A DNA stretch of 50,037 nucleotides from Burkholderiales bacterium Ga0074133. GTDB taxonomy: Bacteria > Pseudomonadota > Gammaproteobacteria > Burkholderiales > Burkholderiaceae_C. Below, piece after piece: positions 7,658 to 16,431 of this stretch. A program made the translations under genes and the position numbers. The DNA lies in assembly GCA_001464865.1 (NCBI GenBank), contig LNEG01000161.1, forward strand, positions 1 to 50,037, written 5' to 3'. Numbering within the stretch: the stretch's first letter is position 1; each line of letters starts with the position of its first letter. A model generated the notes under the pieces. It was given only the letters and a program-made list of their open reading frames with translations, ran no database searches and was not told the origin of the DNA.

Positions 7658-9205
7658 ATGACCCGTCCCCTGTCCCGATTCCGCCCCCGCCTCTTGTGGG
7701 TGCTGGCGCTGAGCGCTGCGCTCACCGGCTGCGCCACCATGCAAAGCCACGACAAGCTGGCCACCGACATGCAGACGGCCGGCCGCAGCGGCGGCATCCC
7801 GGCCGCACTGGCCAGCCTGGAGGCCACGGCCAAGACCGAAGACGAAAAGACGGCACTGCTCTACAACATGGAACGCGGCGAGCTGCTGCGCATGGACCGC
7901 CGCTACCCTGACAGCACCAACGCCTTCCTGCTGGCCGACAACCGCGTCAAGGAATGGGAAGAGACCGCCAAGACCAATCCCTCGAAGCTGATGGGCACCG
8001 TGGGCGCGGCGCTGATCAGCGAGCGCCTGAAAGTCTATGAAGGCCAGGATTACGAGAAGGTGTGGGTGACCACGCGCCTGGCGCTCAACCGCATGGCCGT
8101 GGGCGACTTTGAAAACGCCCGCGTGGACATCAAGCGCACGCACGAGCGCGAAGCCATCATCGCGGAGTTCCGCTCCAAGGAAACCCTGGCGGCCGAAGAA
8201 GAGGCCAAGTCCAAGGGGACCAGCGCCAGCGGCAAGGAACTCAACGGCTACCCGGTCGAGACGCTCAACGACCCCGAGGTGCTGGCCCTCAAGAACGGCT
8301 ATTCCAACGCGCTCTCCCACTACCTGGCCGGCTTCCTGTACGAGATGCTCAACGAGCCCGGACTGGCGGCGCCCGGCTACCGCAAGGCCATCGAGCTCAA
8401 GCCTGACACCCCCGTGCTCGAGGAAGGCCTGCGCGGCCTGGACAACCGCACCGGCTTCACCTGGAAGCGCCGCCAGCGCATGACCGATGTGCTGTTCATC
8501 GTCGAGGCCGGTGATGCGCCCGCGCGCAAGCCCCGGGCCTTCACGATTCCCGTGCCCACTGGCTCCGGGCTGGTCACCGCCAGCATCTCCTATCCCGTGA
8601 TCGAGCCTTCCTCCGATCCCTTGCTGACCACGATCTCCGCCGCTGGCACGGATCTGAAGCTGGAGAAAGTGGTGGACGTGAACGTGATGGCCCGCCGCGC
8701 CCTCAAGGACGAAATGCCCGGCATGGTGCTGCGCGGCTTCACGCGCGCGGTGGCCAAGGGCGTGCTGCAGAACGAGCTGCAAAAGCGGGGCGGCCTGATC
8801 GGCGGGATCATTGGTGCGGCGGCCTCGATGGCAACCGAACAGGCCGACGACCGCATGTGGCGCATGCTGCCCGGCCGCGTGTACGTGGCCCGCGGCTATC
8901 TGCCACCTGGCGAGCACACCGTGACCGTCAATGGTCGCCAGCTCCCCGTGCCCATCAAGATCGACGGCCAGTACGCCCTGGTGCCGCTGCGCATGTACGA
9001 AAACAGCGTGCTGACCGGCGACGTGGCCATGCTGGGCCAGCTGCCCGCCGTCGCCGTGGCGCAGCCCGCGCCGGCCGCCCCGGTGGTTGAGCCCGCTGCC
9101 CGCACCAGCTCGACGGGCCGTGCCGTTCCCAAGACCATGGTCAAACCTGCCGTAGCCAAGCCCGCCGCGGCCAAGCCTGCAGCCACCCCTGCAGCGAAGA
9201 ACTGA
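7658..9205 (+). CDS. COG3014-like outer-envelope lipoprotein
   Basis: This is a predicted 515-residue secreted lipoprotein. An N-terminal signal with RPRLL ahead of a hydrophobic stretch ends in the lipobox LTGC (about residues 22-25). The middle is helical with repeated Ala/Glu-rich stretches that look TPR-like (NALSHYLAGFLYEMLNEPGLAAPGYRKAIEL). A glycine-rich segment GGLIGGIIGAAASMATEQ lies at about residue 380. The C-terminal tail is a low-complexity run of Ala, Pro and Lys. It heads a cluster with YcfL-like, LpoB-like and CsgG-like proteins, an association I recall for COG3014 proteins. A role supporting peptidoglycan synthesis at the outer membrane is inferred from that context only. Confidence 0.75.
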   Translation: MTRPLSRFRPRLLWVLALSAALTGCATMQSHDKLATDMQTAGRSGGIPAALASLEATAKTEDEKTALLYNMERGELLRMDRRYPDSTNAFLLADNRVKEWEETAKTNPSKLMGTVGAALISERLKVYEGQDYEKVWVTTRLALNRMAVGDFENARVDIKRTHEREAIIAEFRSKETLAAEEEAKSKGTSASGKELNGYPVETLNDPEVLALKNGYSNALSHYLAGFLYEMLNEPGLAAPGYRKAIELKPDTPVLEEGLRGLDNRTGFTWKRRQRMTDVLFIVEAGDAPARKPRAFTIPVPTGSGLVTASISYPVIEPSSDPLLTTISAAGTDLKLEKVVDVNVMARRALKDEMPGMVLRGFTRAVAKGVLQNELQKRGGLIGGIIGAAASMATEQADDRMWRMLPGRVYVARGYLPPGEHTVTVNGRQLPVPIKIDGQYALVPLRMYENSVLTGDVAMLGQLPAVAVAQPAPAAPVVEPAARTSSTGRAVPKTMVKPAVAKPAAAKPAATPAAKN

Positions 9206-9251
9206 CGCTGCAGCGCACCACTCTTTTCGAAAAACTACAGGAGCCTCCTGC

Positions 9252-9665
9252 ATGAAGAACCGATTTGCCTTTGCCGCTGCAGCCCCCGCTGTGGTCTGCG
9301 CGGCCCTCGCGATGACCCTGGCCACTGCCGCCCACGCGCAGATGCACGACCCCGCCACGCCGCTGGCCGTGGCCGGCAAGGTCGCGCTGCGCGGCGAGGC
9401 CAACAGCATCGCCGTGCGCGAGATGCGCATCGTGCGCAAGAACGACATCCTCACGGTGCAGGCCGACATGGCCAACATGGGCCGCACCGACCGCACGGTG
9501 TTCTACCGCTTCAAGTGGCTGGACAACGTGGGCAACCAGGTGGGCGATGGCGAGTCGTGGAAGCAGATGAGCGTGCTCGGCCTGGGCCAGCAGACCGTCA
9601 AGAGCGTGGCCCCGACCAGCGCCGCAGTCGACCTGCGCCTTGAGATGAATGTCGAGCCGCGATAG
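9252..9665 (+). CDS. YcfL-like periplasmic protein (DUF1425)
   Basis: The 137-residue protein has a Sec signal peptide with a probable cleavage at AHAQ (about residue 29). A small beta-rich domain follows with MRIVRKNDILTVQADMANMGRTDRTVFYRFKWLD, which fits YcfL/DUF1425. E. coli ycfL sits next to lpoB, and here the broken lpoB-like gene follows 204 bp downstream. Unlike E. coli YcfL it lacks a lipobox cysteine, so it would be soluble in the periplasm. An AGGAG ribosome-binding site precedes the ATG. Confidence 0.78.
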   Translation: MKNRFAFAAAAPAVVCAALAMTLATAAHAQMHDPATPLAVAGKVALRGEANSIAVREMRIVRKNDILTVQADMANMGRTDRTVFYRFKWLDNVGNQVGDGESWKQMSVLGLGQQTVKSVAPTSAAVDLRLEMNVEPR

Positions 9666-9675
9666 AGATGTATCT

Positions 9676-9740
9676 CCCCCTGAGTCGCTGCGCGCCTTCC
9701 CCCTCTCTCACGCTGCGCGTGGGAGGGGGACGCAGCCAGC
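9676..9740 (+). repeat. Dispersed intergenic repeat family B, copy 1
   Basis: The segment opens with CCCCCTGAGTCGC, continues with GCGCCTTCCCCC and closes with GGGGGACGCA. The same order of blocks occurs inverted at 38399-38444. The CCCCC and GGGGG blocks can pair, forming a stem around a short spacer. The rest of this gap, to 9869, shows no gene. Confidence 0.6.
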
Positions 9741-9869
9741 GCACGCCAGCGAAGCGCCGCACATCCGGCTTGGCGGCCGTTGGGCGGCTGCCCGCGTTGG
9801 GAGCGCGCCAGTTTTCAGCGCAGTAGGCTCCACGAAGCGCTTTCGATAAGACCTTAGGAAACCAACACC

Positions 9870-10453
9870 ATGAACCACCACCCCATCCAGCGCACTGCGC
9901 TCATCCTGGCTTTTGCGGCCAGCACCGTGGCCCTGTCGGCCTGCCAGAACCTGTCTTCGCCCACCGTGCGCTTTGACCGCCAGGTCAACTACGGCGACGC
10001 CAAGGCTGTGGAGCTGGTGACCAACGCGAGAAGATGACTGGCGGTTTGCTCGAAACCGGCATCTTCCAGGGCCGCCCCACGGTGACGATCTCGACCGTGA
10101 AGAACAAGACCAGCGAGTACATCGACACCACCAACGTGATGAACTCGATCCAGACCTCGCTGGTCAAGTCGGGCAAGGTGCGCTTCGTGCGCTCCATCAA
10201 CGAGATGCAGGCCGGTGTGGACGAACTGCAGCGCCAGAACCAGAGCGGCCTGTACAAGCAGGGCACCACCGCCAAGGTCGGCCAGATGACGGCTGCCAAG
10301 TACAGCATGGAAGGCGAGCTGACCAGCATCGTCAAGCAGAACAACACGACCAAGGACGTGTACTACAAGTTCACGCTCAAGCTGTTTGATGTGCAGGAAG
10401 GCACGATCGAGTGGCAGGACGAAAAGGAAATCCGGAAGACCAGCAAGCGCTGA
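9870..10453 (+). pseudogene. lpoB: lpoB-like penicillin-binding-protein activator, frameshifted
   Basis: LpoB is an outer-membrane lipoprotein that activates PBP1b. The ATG at 9870 opens a good lipoprotein start (MNHHPIQRTALILAFAAS, lipobox ALSAC, then QNLSSP and YGDAKAVELVTN), but this frame stops at 10035-10037 after 55 residues. The rest of the protein (EKMTGGLLETGIFQGRPTV... to EIRKTSKR) continues in another frame up to 10453. At the junction, near 10021-10030, about ten residues that I expect between VTN and EKM appear to be missing. A deletion whose length is not a multiple of three would explain both facts. The only ATG in the second frame (10034) would give a protein without a signal peptide. 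A sequencing error cannot be excluded, but would not restore the missing residues. Confidence 0.75.
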
Positions 10454-10473
10454 TCTTTCCCAAGGAGCACACC

Positions 10474-11430
10474 ATGCAACGCAGAACCACATTGCACACG
10501 GCCCTGGCCGTGATCGCTGCCACCACGCTGGCCTGGGGCGCTACGGCGCACGCCCAGCAGCCGGGCGTGGCGCCAAAGATCGCCGTGACCGACCTGGCCT
10601 ACGCCCAGCGCGTGTCCGAATACTTCATGGCCGGCACCTACCAGCGCAGCAGCCAGATGAGCGCGCAGGGCAGCCAGGGCGGCAGCCACAGCCACGGCAT
10701 GTATGGCGGCGGCGGCTCGTATTCGGGCCAGCAGTCCATGCAGGCGTCCGAGCAGGCCAGTGGCACCTTTGTGGCCGGGCGCTACAGCTACATCGAGCAG
10801 CGCGAGCTGGGCGGCTACACCAACGACATCAAGGGCGCCATCCTGCAGGGCACCTACTTCCGCCTGGTGCAGGGCAAGGGCTTTGACGCTGGCAAGCCCC
10901 AGCCGTCCAAGGCCGAGCAGGTGCTCAACCAGGTGCAGGGCGGCAAGATGGCCACGCCCCAGGCGCAGCCCCAGGTGGCCGACGTGATCAGCCGCATCAA
11001 GAAGGGCGAGTTCAACGGCGCCGACTACGTGCTGTTTGGCGTGGTCTCCACGATCGACTTCACCGATGCGCTCTCGCCCCTGCAGGGCACCAGCAGCGCC
11101 ACGCGCCAGTACGGCCTGCAGCTGCTGGCCGACTTCTCGCTCATCAACACCAGGACGTACGAGATCAAGGCCGCGTTCTCGGCCCAGGGCGCGGGCAACG
11201 ACACCAAAATTTTGTCGGTGCGCGGCGACATCGCCCCGCCCAACCGCGCCAAGGTAATGCGCGAGACCTCGCTGTCGCTGGCGCAGGACGTGTACCAGCA
11301 GCTCGCCATGCAGCTGGGCTACACCGACGCCAACCTGGCCCGCGGCGTGCGCCCGCCTGTGGTGTACCAGCAGGGCGGCCAGCCCATGCCGCAGCCGCAG
11401 CAGCCCGAGCAGGTGATCATCCTCAAGTGA
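10474..11430 (+). CDS. Secreted CsgG/LpoB-related envelope protein, putative
   Basis: The 318-residue protein has a Sec signal (TALAVIAATTLAWGATAHAQ, cleavage near residue 28). The mature region starts PKIAVTDLAY, resembling the first strand of CsgG/TolB-N-like folds. A Ser/Gly/His-rich linker (about residues 65-90) is followed by a domain with GADYVLFGVVSTIDF and YGLQLLADFSLINTRTYEIKAAFSAQG, also like CsgG/LpoB-type proteins. The tail is Pro/Gln-rich. It follows the lpoB-like pseudogene by 20 bp with an AAGGAG ribosome-binding site, so it is probably in the same operon. The relationship to LpoB is my reading of the fold pattern, not a demonstrated homology. Confidence 0.6.
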   Translation: MQRRTTLHTALAVIAATTLAWGATAHAQQPGVAPKIAVTDLAYAQRVSEYFMAGTYQRSSQMSAQGSQGGSHSHGMYGGGGSYSGQQSMQASEQASGTFVAGRYSYIEQRELGGYTNDIKGAILQGTYFRLVQGKGFDAGKPQPSKAEQVLNQVQGGKMATPQAQPQVADVISRIKKGEFNGADYVLFGVVSTIDFTDALSPLQGTSSATRQYGLQLLADFSLINTRTYEIKAAFSAQGAGNDTKILSVRGDIAPPNRAKVMRETSLSLAQDVYQQLAMQLGYTDANLARGVRPPVVYQQGGQPMPQPQQPEQVIILK

Positions 11431-11456
11431 GGATGACTCCGGCAGGCGGCGGCACG

Positions 11457-12521
11457 ATGCGCCGCATTCCCGCTGGCGCCAGCGCCGCGCCCTGCCGCAA
11501 GGCCAGCCCCATGCTGGCCTTTTTTCTGGGTGCGCTGGTGCTCGTGAGCGGTTGCAGCGTGACCGGGCCCCGTCCTGCGGCCCCGCCGCCCCTGGCCAGC
11601 GAACTGCCCGCGGCGTTGGGCGCGTGGCGCGTGGAGCAACTGCCGGGCGAAGCCGGTGCCAGGCTGGCCGTGCTCGCCCGGCCTGAACGCACGCCACCCG
11701 CGCGCTTTCGCGTGATCGTGGTGCCGGGCTCCGGTTGTGCGGGCATGGGCCCGTGGGCCGAGCGCTACTTCGCGGGGCTTCTGCATGCGTCCGTGCTGGT
11801 GTTGCACAAGCCCGGGGTGGACCCTTTCGCCCGCACGGCCCCCGGCGATTGCGCGCCCGGCTTTGTGCAGCAAGACCGCCTCTCCATCTGGCTGGCCCAT
11901 GCCCGTGCTGCCCTGCAGGCGGACGCGCTCGCTCAGCAAAACCGGGGGGCGGCGGCACTGCCACAGGTGCTCGTCGGCATCTCTGAAGGGGCCGAACTGC
12001 TGCCGGGCCTGGCGCCCCACGTGCCCCGCCTGGCCGGGCTGGTGCTGCTCTCGGCCAGCGGGCTGGACCCACGGCAGGCCGGTGCCCTGCAGGCGCAGCG
12101 CCTGGGGGCAGCTGCCGACTGGGAGGCTCTGGGCGCAAAGGTCGGGGGCGGTTTGCCCGACAGCACGGTGGTGCAGGGCCGGAGCCTGGGCTACTGGCGT
12201 GACCTGTGGCACTGGCCTGTAGCCCGGCCGTTGCTGGATAGCCCCTGGCCGGTCCTCCAGGTGTGGGGCAGCGATGACGCGCTGGTGCCCGCGGTGGCGT
12301 ATGGGCAGTTCGCGCTTCAGGTACAGCAATCGCAGCAGCGCGGGGCAGGGCACGCGCCCGCTGCCTGGTGTGCCCGGCGCCTCGAGGGCGCAGACCATGG
12401 GCTGCAGCGCCCGGCACGGCCCGGACAGGACGCGATGGACGGTGTGCAGCTCACCTGGGCATGGCTGGAGCAGTGGGCGAGGGCTCCGCACGCGGGGATG
12501 TGCGCGTCATTGGAGCGCTGA
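11457..12521 (+). CDS. Predicted lipoprotein with alpha/beta-hydrolase fold
   Basis: The 354-residue protein has a basic N-terminus, a hydrophobic stretch (LAFFLGALVLVSGC) and a lipobox cysteine. The mature part has VIVVPGSGCAGMGPWAERYF (oxyanion region), a possible nucleophile elbow VGISEGAELL with serine flanked by I and E, and WGSDDALVP near the acid position. The usual GxSxG reads GISEG, which fits. I chose the ATG at 11457 because it gives a positively charged signal; 11433 and 11511 are alternatives. It starts 27 bp after the preceding gene and may belong to its operon. The substrate is unknown. Confidence 0.65.
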   Translation: MRRIPAGASAAPCRKASPMLAFFLGALVLVSGCSVTGPRPAAPPPLASELPAALGAWRVEQLPGEAGARLAVLARPERTPPARFRVIVVPGSGCAGMGPWAERYFAGLLHASVLVLHKPGVDPFARTAPGDCAPGFVQQDRLSIWLAHARAALQADALAQQNRGAAALPQVLVGISEGAELLPGLAPHVPRLAGLVLLSASGLDPRQAGALQAQRLGAAADWEALGAKVGGGLPDSTVVQGRSLGYWRDLWHWPVARPLLDSPWPVLQVWGSDDALVPAVAYGQFALQVQQSQQRGAGHAPAAWCARRLEGADHGLQRPARPGQDAMDGVQLTWAWLEQWARAPHAGMCASLER

Positions 12522-12652
12522 GCCGCAAGGGCTTTGGCACCATGGCGCGATGCCCGGGGCGGTGTGCGTCTCCTCAAACCAACGAGTCCCACGCAGGTTT
12601 CACAAACAGATACCATCGGCGAAAACAATCACACCGTCTGGAGGGGACTGCC

Positions 12653-13483
12653 TTGCCTGAAAACATCATTCAGCGGAACAACGTCACGGTGCGGGGCAGC
12701 GACGGCCCGGTGCTGCTGTATGCCCACGGGTTCGGGTGCAACCAGAACATGTGGGACCGGATCACGCCTGCCTTCGCAGGTACCCACCGCCAGGTGCTTT
12801 TCGACTATGTGGGCAGCGGGCAATCCGCGCTTTCTGCCTTCGATCCCGTACGGTACTCCCGGCTCGACGGCTATGCCCAGGATCTGCTGGATGTCTGCGA
12901 TGCGCTGGATCTGACCCGCGGCGTGACGTTCATCGGCCACTCGGTCAGCGCCAGCATCGGGCTGCTGGCCTCCATTGCCCGGCCCGAGCTGTTTGAGCGG
13001 CTGGTGCTGCTGGGGCCTTCGCCGTGTTTCCTGAACCACCCGCCGGACTACCTGGGCGGTTTCGAGCGCGAAGACCTCGAGGGCCTGCTGGCCCTCATGG
13101 ACCAGAACTACATGGGCTGGGCCAACTACCTGGCGCCGGTGGTGGCAGGCAGTTCGGGCGAGCGGGTGGCCGGAGAGCTGTCGAACAGTTTCTGTTCCAC
13201 CGATCCGCTGGTGGCCAAGGTGTTCGCCCGCGCCACCTTTTTTGCCGACAACCGGGCGGACCTCGCGAGGGTGACCCGCCCCAGCCTGATCCTGCAGCAT
13301 CGCGATGACGCCCTGGCCCCGCTGGCAGTCGGCCAGTACCTCGCAGACCATCTGCCCGACAGTGTCCTGGAGGTGCTGGATGTGTCGGGTCATTGCGCCC
13401 ACATGAGCGACCCTGCCCTGGTCATCGGCGCCATGCAGCGGTATTTTGCAAGGCCGTCGGAATCTGAGGCGGCCCAGGGCTAG
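12653..13483 (+). CDS. RsbQ-like alpha/beta hydrolase (D14/KAI2 relative)
   Basis: This is a small hydrolase of the RsbQ family, the group that also includes plant strigolactone and karrikin receptors. In Bacillus, RsbQ is required for the PAS-phosphatase RsbP to sense energy stress. The 276-residue protein has YAHGFGCNQNMWD and VLFDYVGSGQS (strongly RsbQ-like), Ser97 in GHSVS, Asp219 in QHRDD and His247 in SGHCAH, the spacing expected of the triad. Translation appears to start at a TTG (12653), six bases after a strong GGAGGGG; no in-frame ATG fits the family N-terminus. It lies 56 bp before a PAS-GGDEF-EAL gene, so a hydrolase/PAS sensor pair is likely. Confidence 0.88.
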   Translation: MPENIIQRNNVTVRGSDGPVLLYAHGFGCNQNMWDRITPAFAGTHRQVLFDYVGSGQSALSAFDPVRYSRLDGYAQDLLDVCDALDLTRGVTFIGHSVSASIGLLASIARPELFERLVLLGPSPCFLNHPPDYLGGFEREDLEGLLALMDQNYMGWANYLAPVVAGSSGERVAGELSNSFCSTDPLVAKVFARATFFADNRADLARVTRPSLILQHRDDALAPLAVGQYLADHLPDSVLEVLDVSGHCAHMSDPALVIGAMQRYFARPSESEAAQG

Positions 13484-13539
13484 TCGGCTCTGCGGCGCAC
13501 AGCATCTGCCCCGCCGTTGCCCAAGTTCTGCTGCGCTCC

Positions 13540-16398
13540 ATGCAATTCATGAACCAGCTGCCCTGCCCGGTCCTGGTCACGGACATGTTCGGGACGATGC
13601 TGGCGCTGAACGCGCCCCTGCGCGAGCTGGTGGGGCAGCCGGACGGGGATGTGACAGGCCAGCCGATGAACGCCTTGTTCCCGCCCGCGAGCCGGATCTT
13701 TCTGCAGACCCACGTGTGGCCCACGCTGCTGCGCGATGGCCGGGTCAGCGAGATCCATCTGCATGTCATCGGTGCGCGCGGCGTGCGCGTTCCGGTCATG
13801 GTCAATGCCCAGCCCGGCGCGTGGGACGGCGTGCCCGCCTGCTTCTGGGTACTGTTCGTCGCGCAGGAGCGCCACCACTTCGAGACCGCGCTCGTGCAGG
13901 CCCGCGGCCAGGCCGAAGCCTCTGCCACGGCCCTGGCCCAGAGTCAGCGCTTCATTCGCAACATTGCCGACACCATTCCGGGGCAGGTCGCTTACTGGGA
14001 TGCCCAACGCCTGTGCCAGTTTGCCAACCGGCATTACCTGGATGCCATCGGGCTGGAGTCCGAGGCGGTGCTGGGCCAGCCCTTGCAGCGCGTGCTTTCG
14101 GCCGAGATCCTGGACCAATCCCTCGTGCACATCGACGCAGTGCTGAAAGGCGAGCCCCAGGAATTCGAGCGCACCGTGTCGCTGCCCGGTGGCGGCAAGG
14201 CCCATACGCTGGTGTACTACGTCCCCGATGTGGTCGGGAGCCAGGTGAACGGGTTTTTCGTCCAGATCAGTGACATCACCCGGCTGAAAGAGGTGGAGGG
14301 GGCGTTGCGGACCTCGCAGGCCTTTTTGCAGCGCACGGGCGCGCTGGCGGGCGTGGGCGGCTGGGAGCTGGACCCGCGTACCGGCCGGCTGCTCTGGTCA
14401 GAGGGCGCCTGCCACGTGCACGGCCAACCTTCCGGCTACGAGCCACGGCATGAGGAGTGGATGTCGCTGTACACGCCTGACTCGCGACAGCGCATGGAGC
14501 AGGCCCTGGCCTGCGCCTTGCACGCCGGGGATGCGTTTGACCTTGAGCTGGACATGCCCCGTCCGGATGGACATGTCCACAGCGTTCGTGCGGTGGGCAT
14601 GGTCGAGCGCGGGCGAGGCCTTCAGGTGGAGCGGCTGGTGGGGGCATTCCAGGACGTGACCGAGCGCAGGCGCATGGCGCGCGAGCTGGAAGGGCAGCAC
14701 GAACTGCTGCGCGTGACCCTCCAGTCGATCGGCGATGCCGTCATCACCACCGATGCCCGGGAAACCGTGATGTGGCTGAACCCTGCGGCTGAGCGCATGA
14801 CCGGCTGGCCCGCCAGCGAGGCGCTGGGGCGACCCCTGGACGAGGTTTTCCATATCGTCGATGAGGCGACACGCCAGCGCATCGACAGCCCGGTGGTGGC
14901 CTGCCTGGCGCGCCGTGAAAGCGTGAGCCCGGGCCATCAGGCACTGCTGGTGTCGCGCGGCGGTGGCGAATTTGGTATCGAGGACACCGCGGCCCCCATC
15001 CGCAACGACCAGGGCGCGGTGCTGGGCGCCGTGCTCGTCTTCCATGACGTCACCGAGCAGCGTCGCCTGTCGGGCGAGATGACCTACCGCGCGACCCACG
15101 ACCCGCTGACCGGCCTGGTCAACCGCAGCGAGTTCGAAAGCCAGCTGCAGGCGCTGTGGGCCCGCGCGCGACGCGAAGGCTCCACGCATGGCCTGCTGTT
15201 CATTGATCTTGACCAGTTCAAGCTGGTCAATGACACCTGCGGCCACTCCGTGGGCGATCACCTGCTCAAGCAGGTCAGTCGCCTGCTGGCGGATGCCGTG
15301 CGCTCCCGTGACACGCTGGCCCGCCTCGGTGGCGACGAGTTCGGCATCCTGCTGGAGGATTGCGACCCCGAGCAGGCGGAACGGGTGGCGCAGAAGATCT
15401 GTGACCGCATGGACCAGTTCCGTTTCGTGCATGAGGACAAGCGCTTTCGCATCGGGGTCAGCATCGGCATGGTGCCGCTGGACGCCCGCTGGAGCAGCAC
15501 CGCCGCATTGCAGCAGGCGGCAGACACGGCCTGCTACGCCGCCAAGGATGGCGGCCGCAACCGCGTGCATGTGTGGTTTGACACCGATGCGGCGGTCAGT
15601 GCGCGGCAGTTTGAAGTGCAGTGGACATCGCGCATCGAACAGGCGCTGGACACGGATGCCTTTGTCCTGTTTGCCCAGCGCATCGTGGCGCAGCGCACGG
15701 GCGCGGCCGGGCTGCATGCCGAGGTGCTGCTGCGCATGCGCGCCGAGGATGGCGCCCTGGTGCTGCCAGGCGCGTTCTTGCCGGCGGCCGAGCGTTTTCA
15801 CCTGGCGTCCCGCATCGACCGGTGGGTTCTGGAGCATGTGATCCATTGGGTGGGCGCGCAGCCCTCCATTGGCGAGTTGCAGACGCTGAGCGTCAATCTG
15901 TCGGGCCAGTCGGTCGGTGACCGGGCCTTTCATGCCTGGGCGGGCGAGAAGCTGCGCGCGGCCGGGCCGGTGATTTGCGCCAAGCTGTGCCTGGAGATCA
16001 CCGAAACGGCCGCCGTCACCAACCTGGCGGATGCCGTGGCTTTCATCCAGCAGGCGCGCGGGGCGGGCGTTCGCGTGGCGCTCGATGACTTCGGCGCGGG
16101 CGCCTCATCGTTTGGCTATCTCAAGAACCTGCCGGTGGACTACCTGAAGATCGATGGGCAGTTCATTCGCGACCTGATGACGGACCCGCTCGATGATGTG
16201 GCCGTGCGCTGCTTTGTGGACGTGGCCCGGGTCGTGGGGGTACGCACCGTGGCCGAGTTCGTGGACCAGCCCGAAGTGCTGGCGCGGCTGCAGGCGATGG
16301 GCGTGGACTACGCCCAGGGCTACCTGCTCCATCGCCCCGAGCCCCTGTCCCTGTTGCTGGAAACCCAGGCGGCGCCCGGCACGCCGGCAGCGGCCTGA
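13540..16398 (+). CDS. Multi-PAS GGDEF-EAL c-di-GMP signalling protein
   Basis: The 952-residue soluble protein has about four PAS-type domains. The first (residues 1-110) contains SRIFLQTHVWPTLLRDGRVSEIHLHV, a form I associate with partners of RsbQ-like hydrolases; others lie at about 130-245, 255-370 and 390-505. A diguanylate cyclase domain follows with an intact GGDEF (597-601) and an upstream RSRD inhibitory site. The phosphodiesterase domain has EVL in place of EAL at 728-730 but keeps the glutamate, LEITET, DDFGAG and KIDGQFI. Both activities are therefore possible. There are no membrane segments. The first ATG (13540) follows the hydrolase stop by 56 bp; a slightly longer N-terminus from a non-ATG start is conceivable. 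Confidence 0.93.
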   Translation: MQFMNQLPCPVLVTDMFGTMLALNAPLRELVGQPDGDVTGQPMNALFPPASRIFLQTHVWPTLLRDGRVSEIHLHVIGARGVRVPVMVNAQPGAWDGVPACFWVLFVAQERHHFETALVQARGQAEASATALAQSQRFIRNIADTIPGQVAYWDAQRLCQFANRHYLDAIGLESEAVLGQPLQRVLSAEILDQSLVHIDAVLKGEPQEFERTVSLPGGGKAHTLVYYVPDVVGSQVNGFFVQISDITRLKEVEGALRTSQAFLQRTGALAGVGGWELDPRTGRLLWSEGACHVHGQPSGYEPRHEEWMSLYTPDSRQRMEQALACALHAGDAFDLELDMPRPDGHVHSVRAVGMVERGRGLQVERLVGAFQDVTERRRMARELEGQHELLRVTLQSIGDAVITTDARETVMWLNPAAERMTGWPASEALGRPLDEVFHIVDEATRQRIDSPVVACLARRESVSPGHQALLVSRGGGEFGIEDTAAPIRNDQGAVLGAVLVFHDVTEQRRLSGEMTYRATHDPLTGLVNRSEFESQLQALWARARREGSTHGLLFIDLDQFKLVNDTCGHSVGDHLLKQVSRLLADAVRSRDTLARLGGDEFGILLEDCDPEQAERVAQKICDRMDQFRFVHEDKRFRIGVSIGMVPLDARWSSTAALQQAADTACYAAKDGGRNRVHVWFDTDAAVSARQFEVQWTSRIEQALDTDAFVLFAQRIVAQRTGAAGLHAEVLLRMRAEDGALVLPGAFLPAAERFHLASRIDRWVLEHVIHWVGAQPSIGELQTLSVNLSGQSVGDRAFHAWAGEKLRAAGPVICAKLCLEITETAAVTNLADAVAFIQQARGAGVRVALDDFGAGASSFGYLKNLPVDYLKIDGQFIRDLMTDPLDDVAVRCFVDVARVVGVRTVAEFVDQPEVLARLQAMGVDYAQGYLLHRPEPLSLLLETQAAPGTPAAA

Positions 16399-16431
16399 CC
16401 TGGCGCGCGGGGGCCAGCGGGGCCCGGGCGC

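Noticed and set aside
7397..9496. Minus-strand open frame of about 699 codons over the COG3014-like and YcfL-like genes
   Set aside because: It is a shadow of real genes with signal peptides and ribosome-binding sites on the plus strand.
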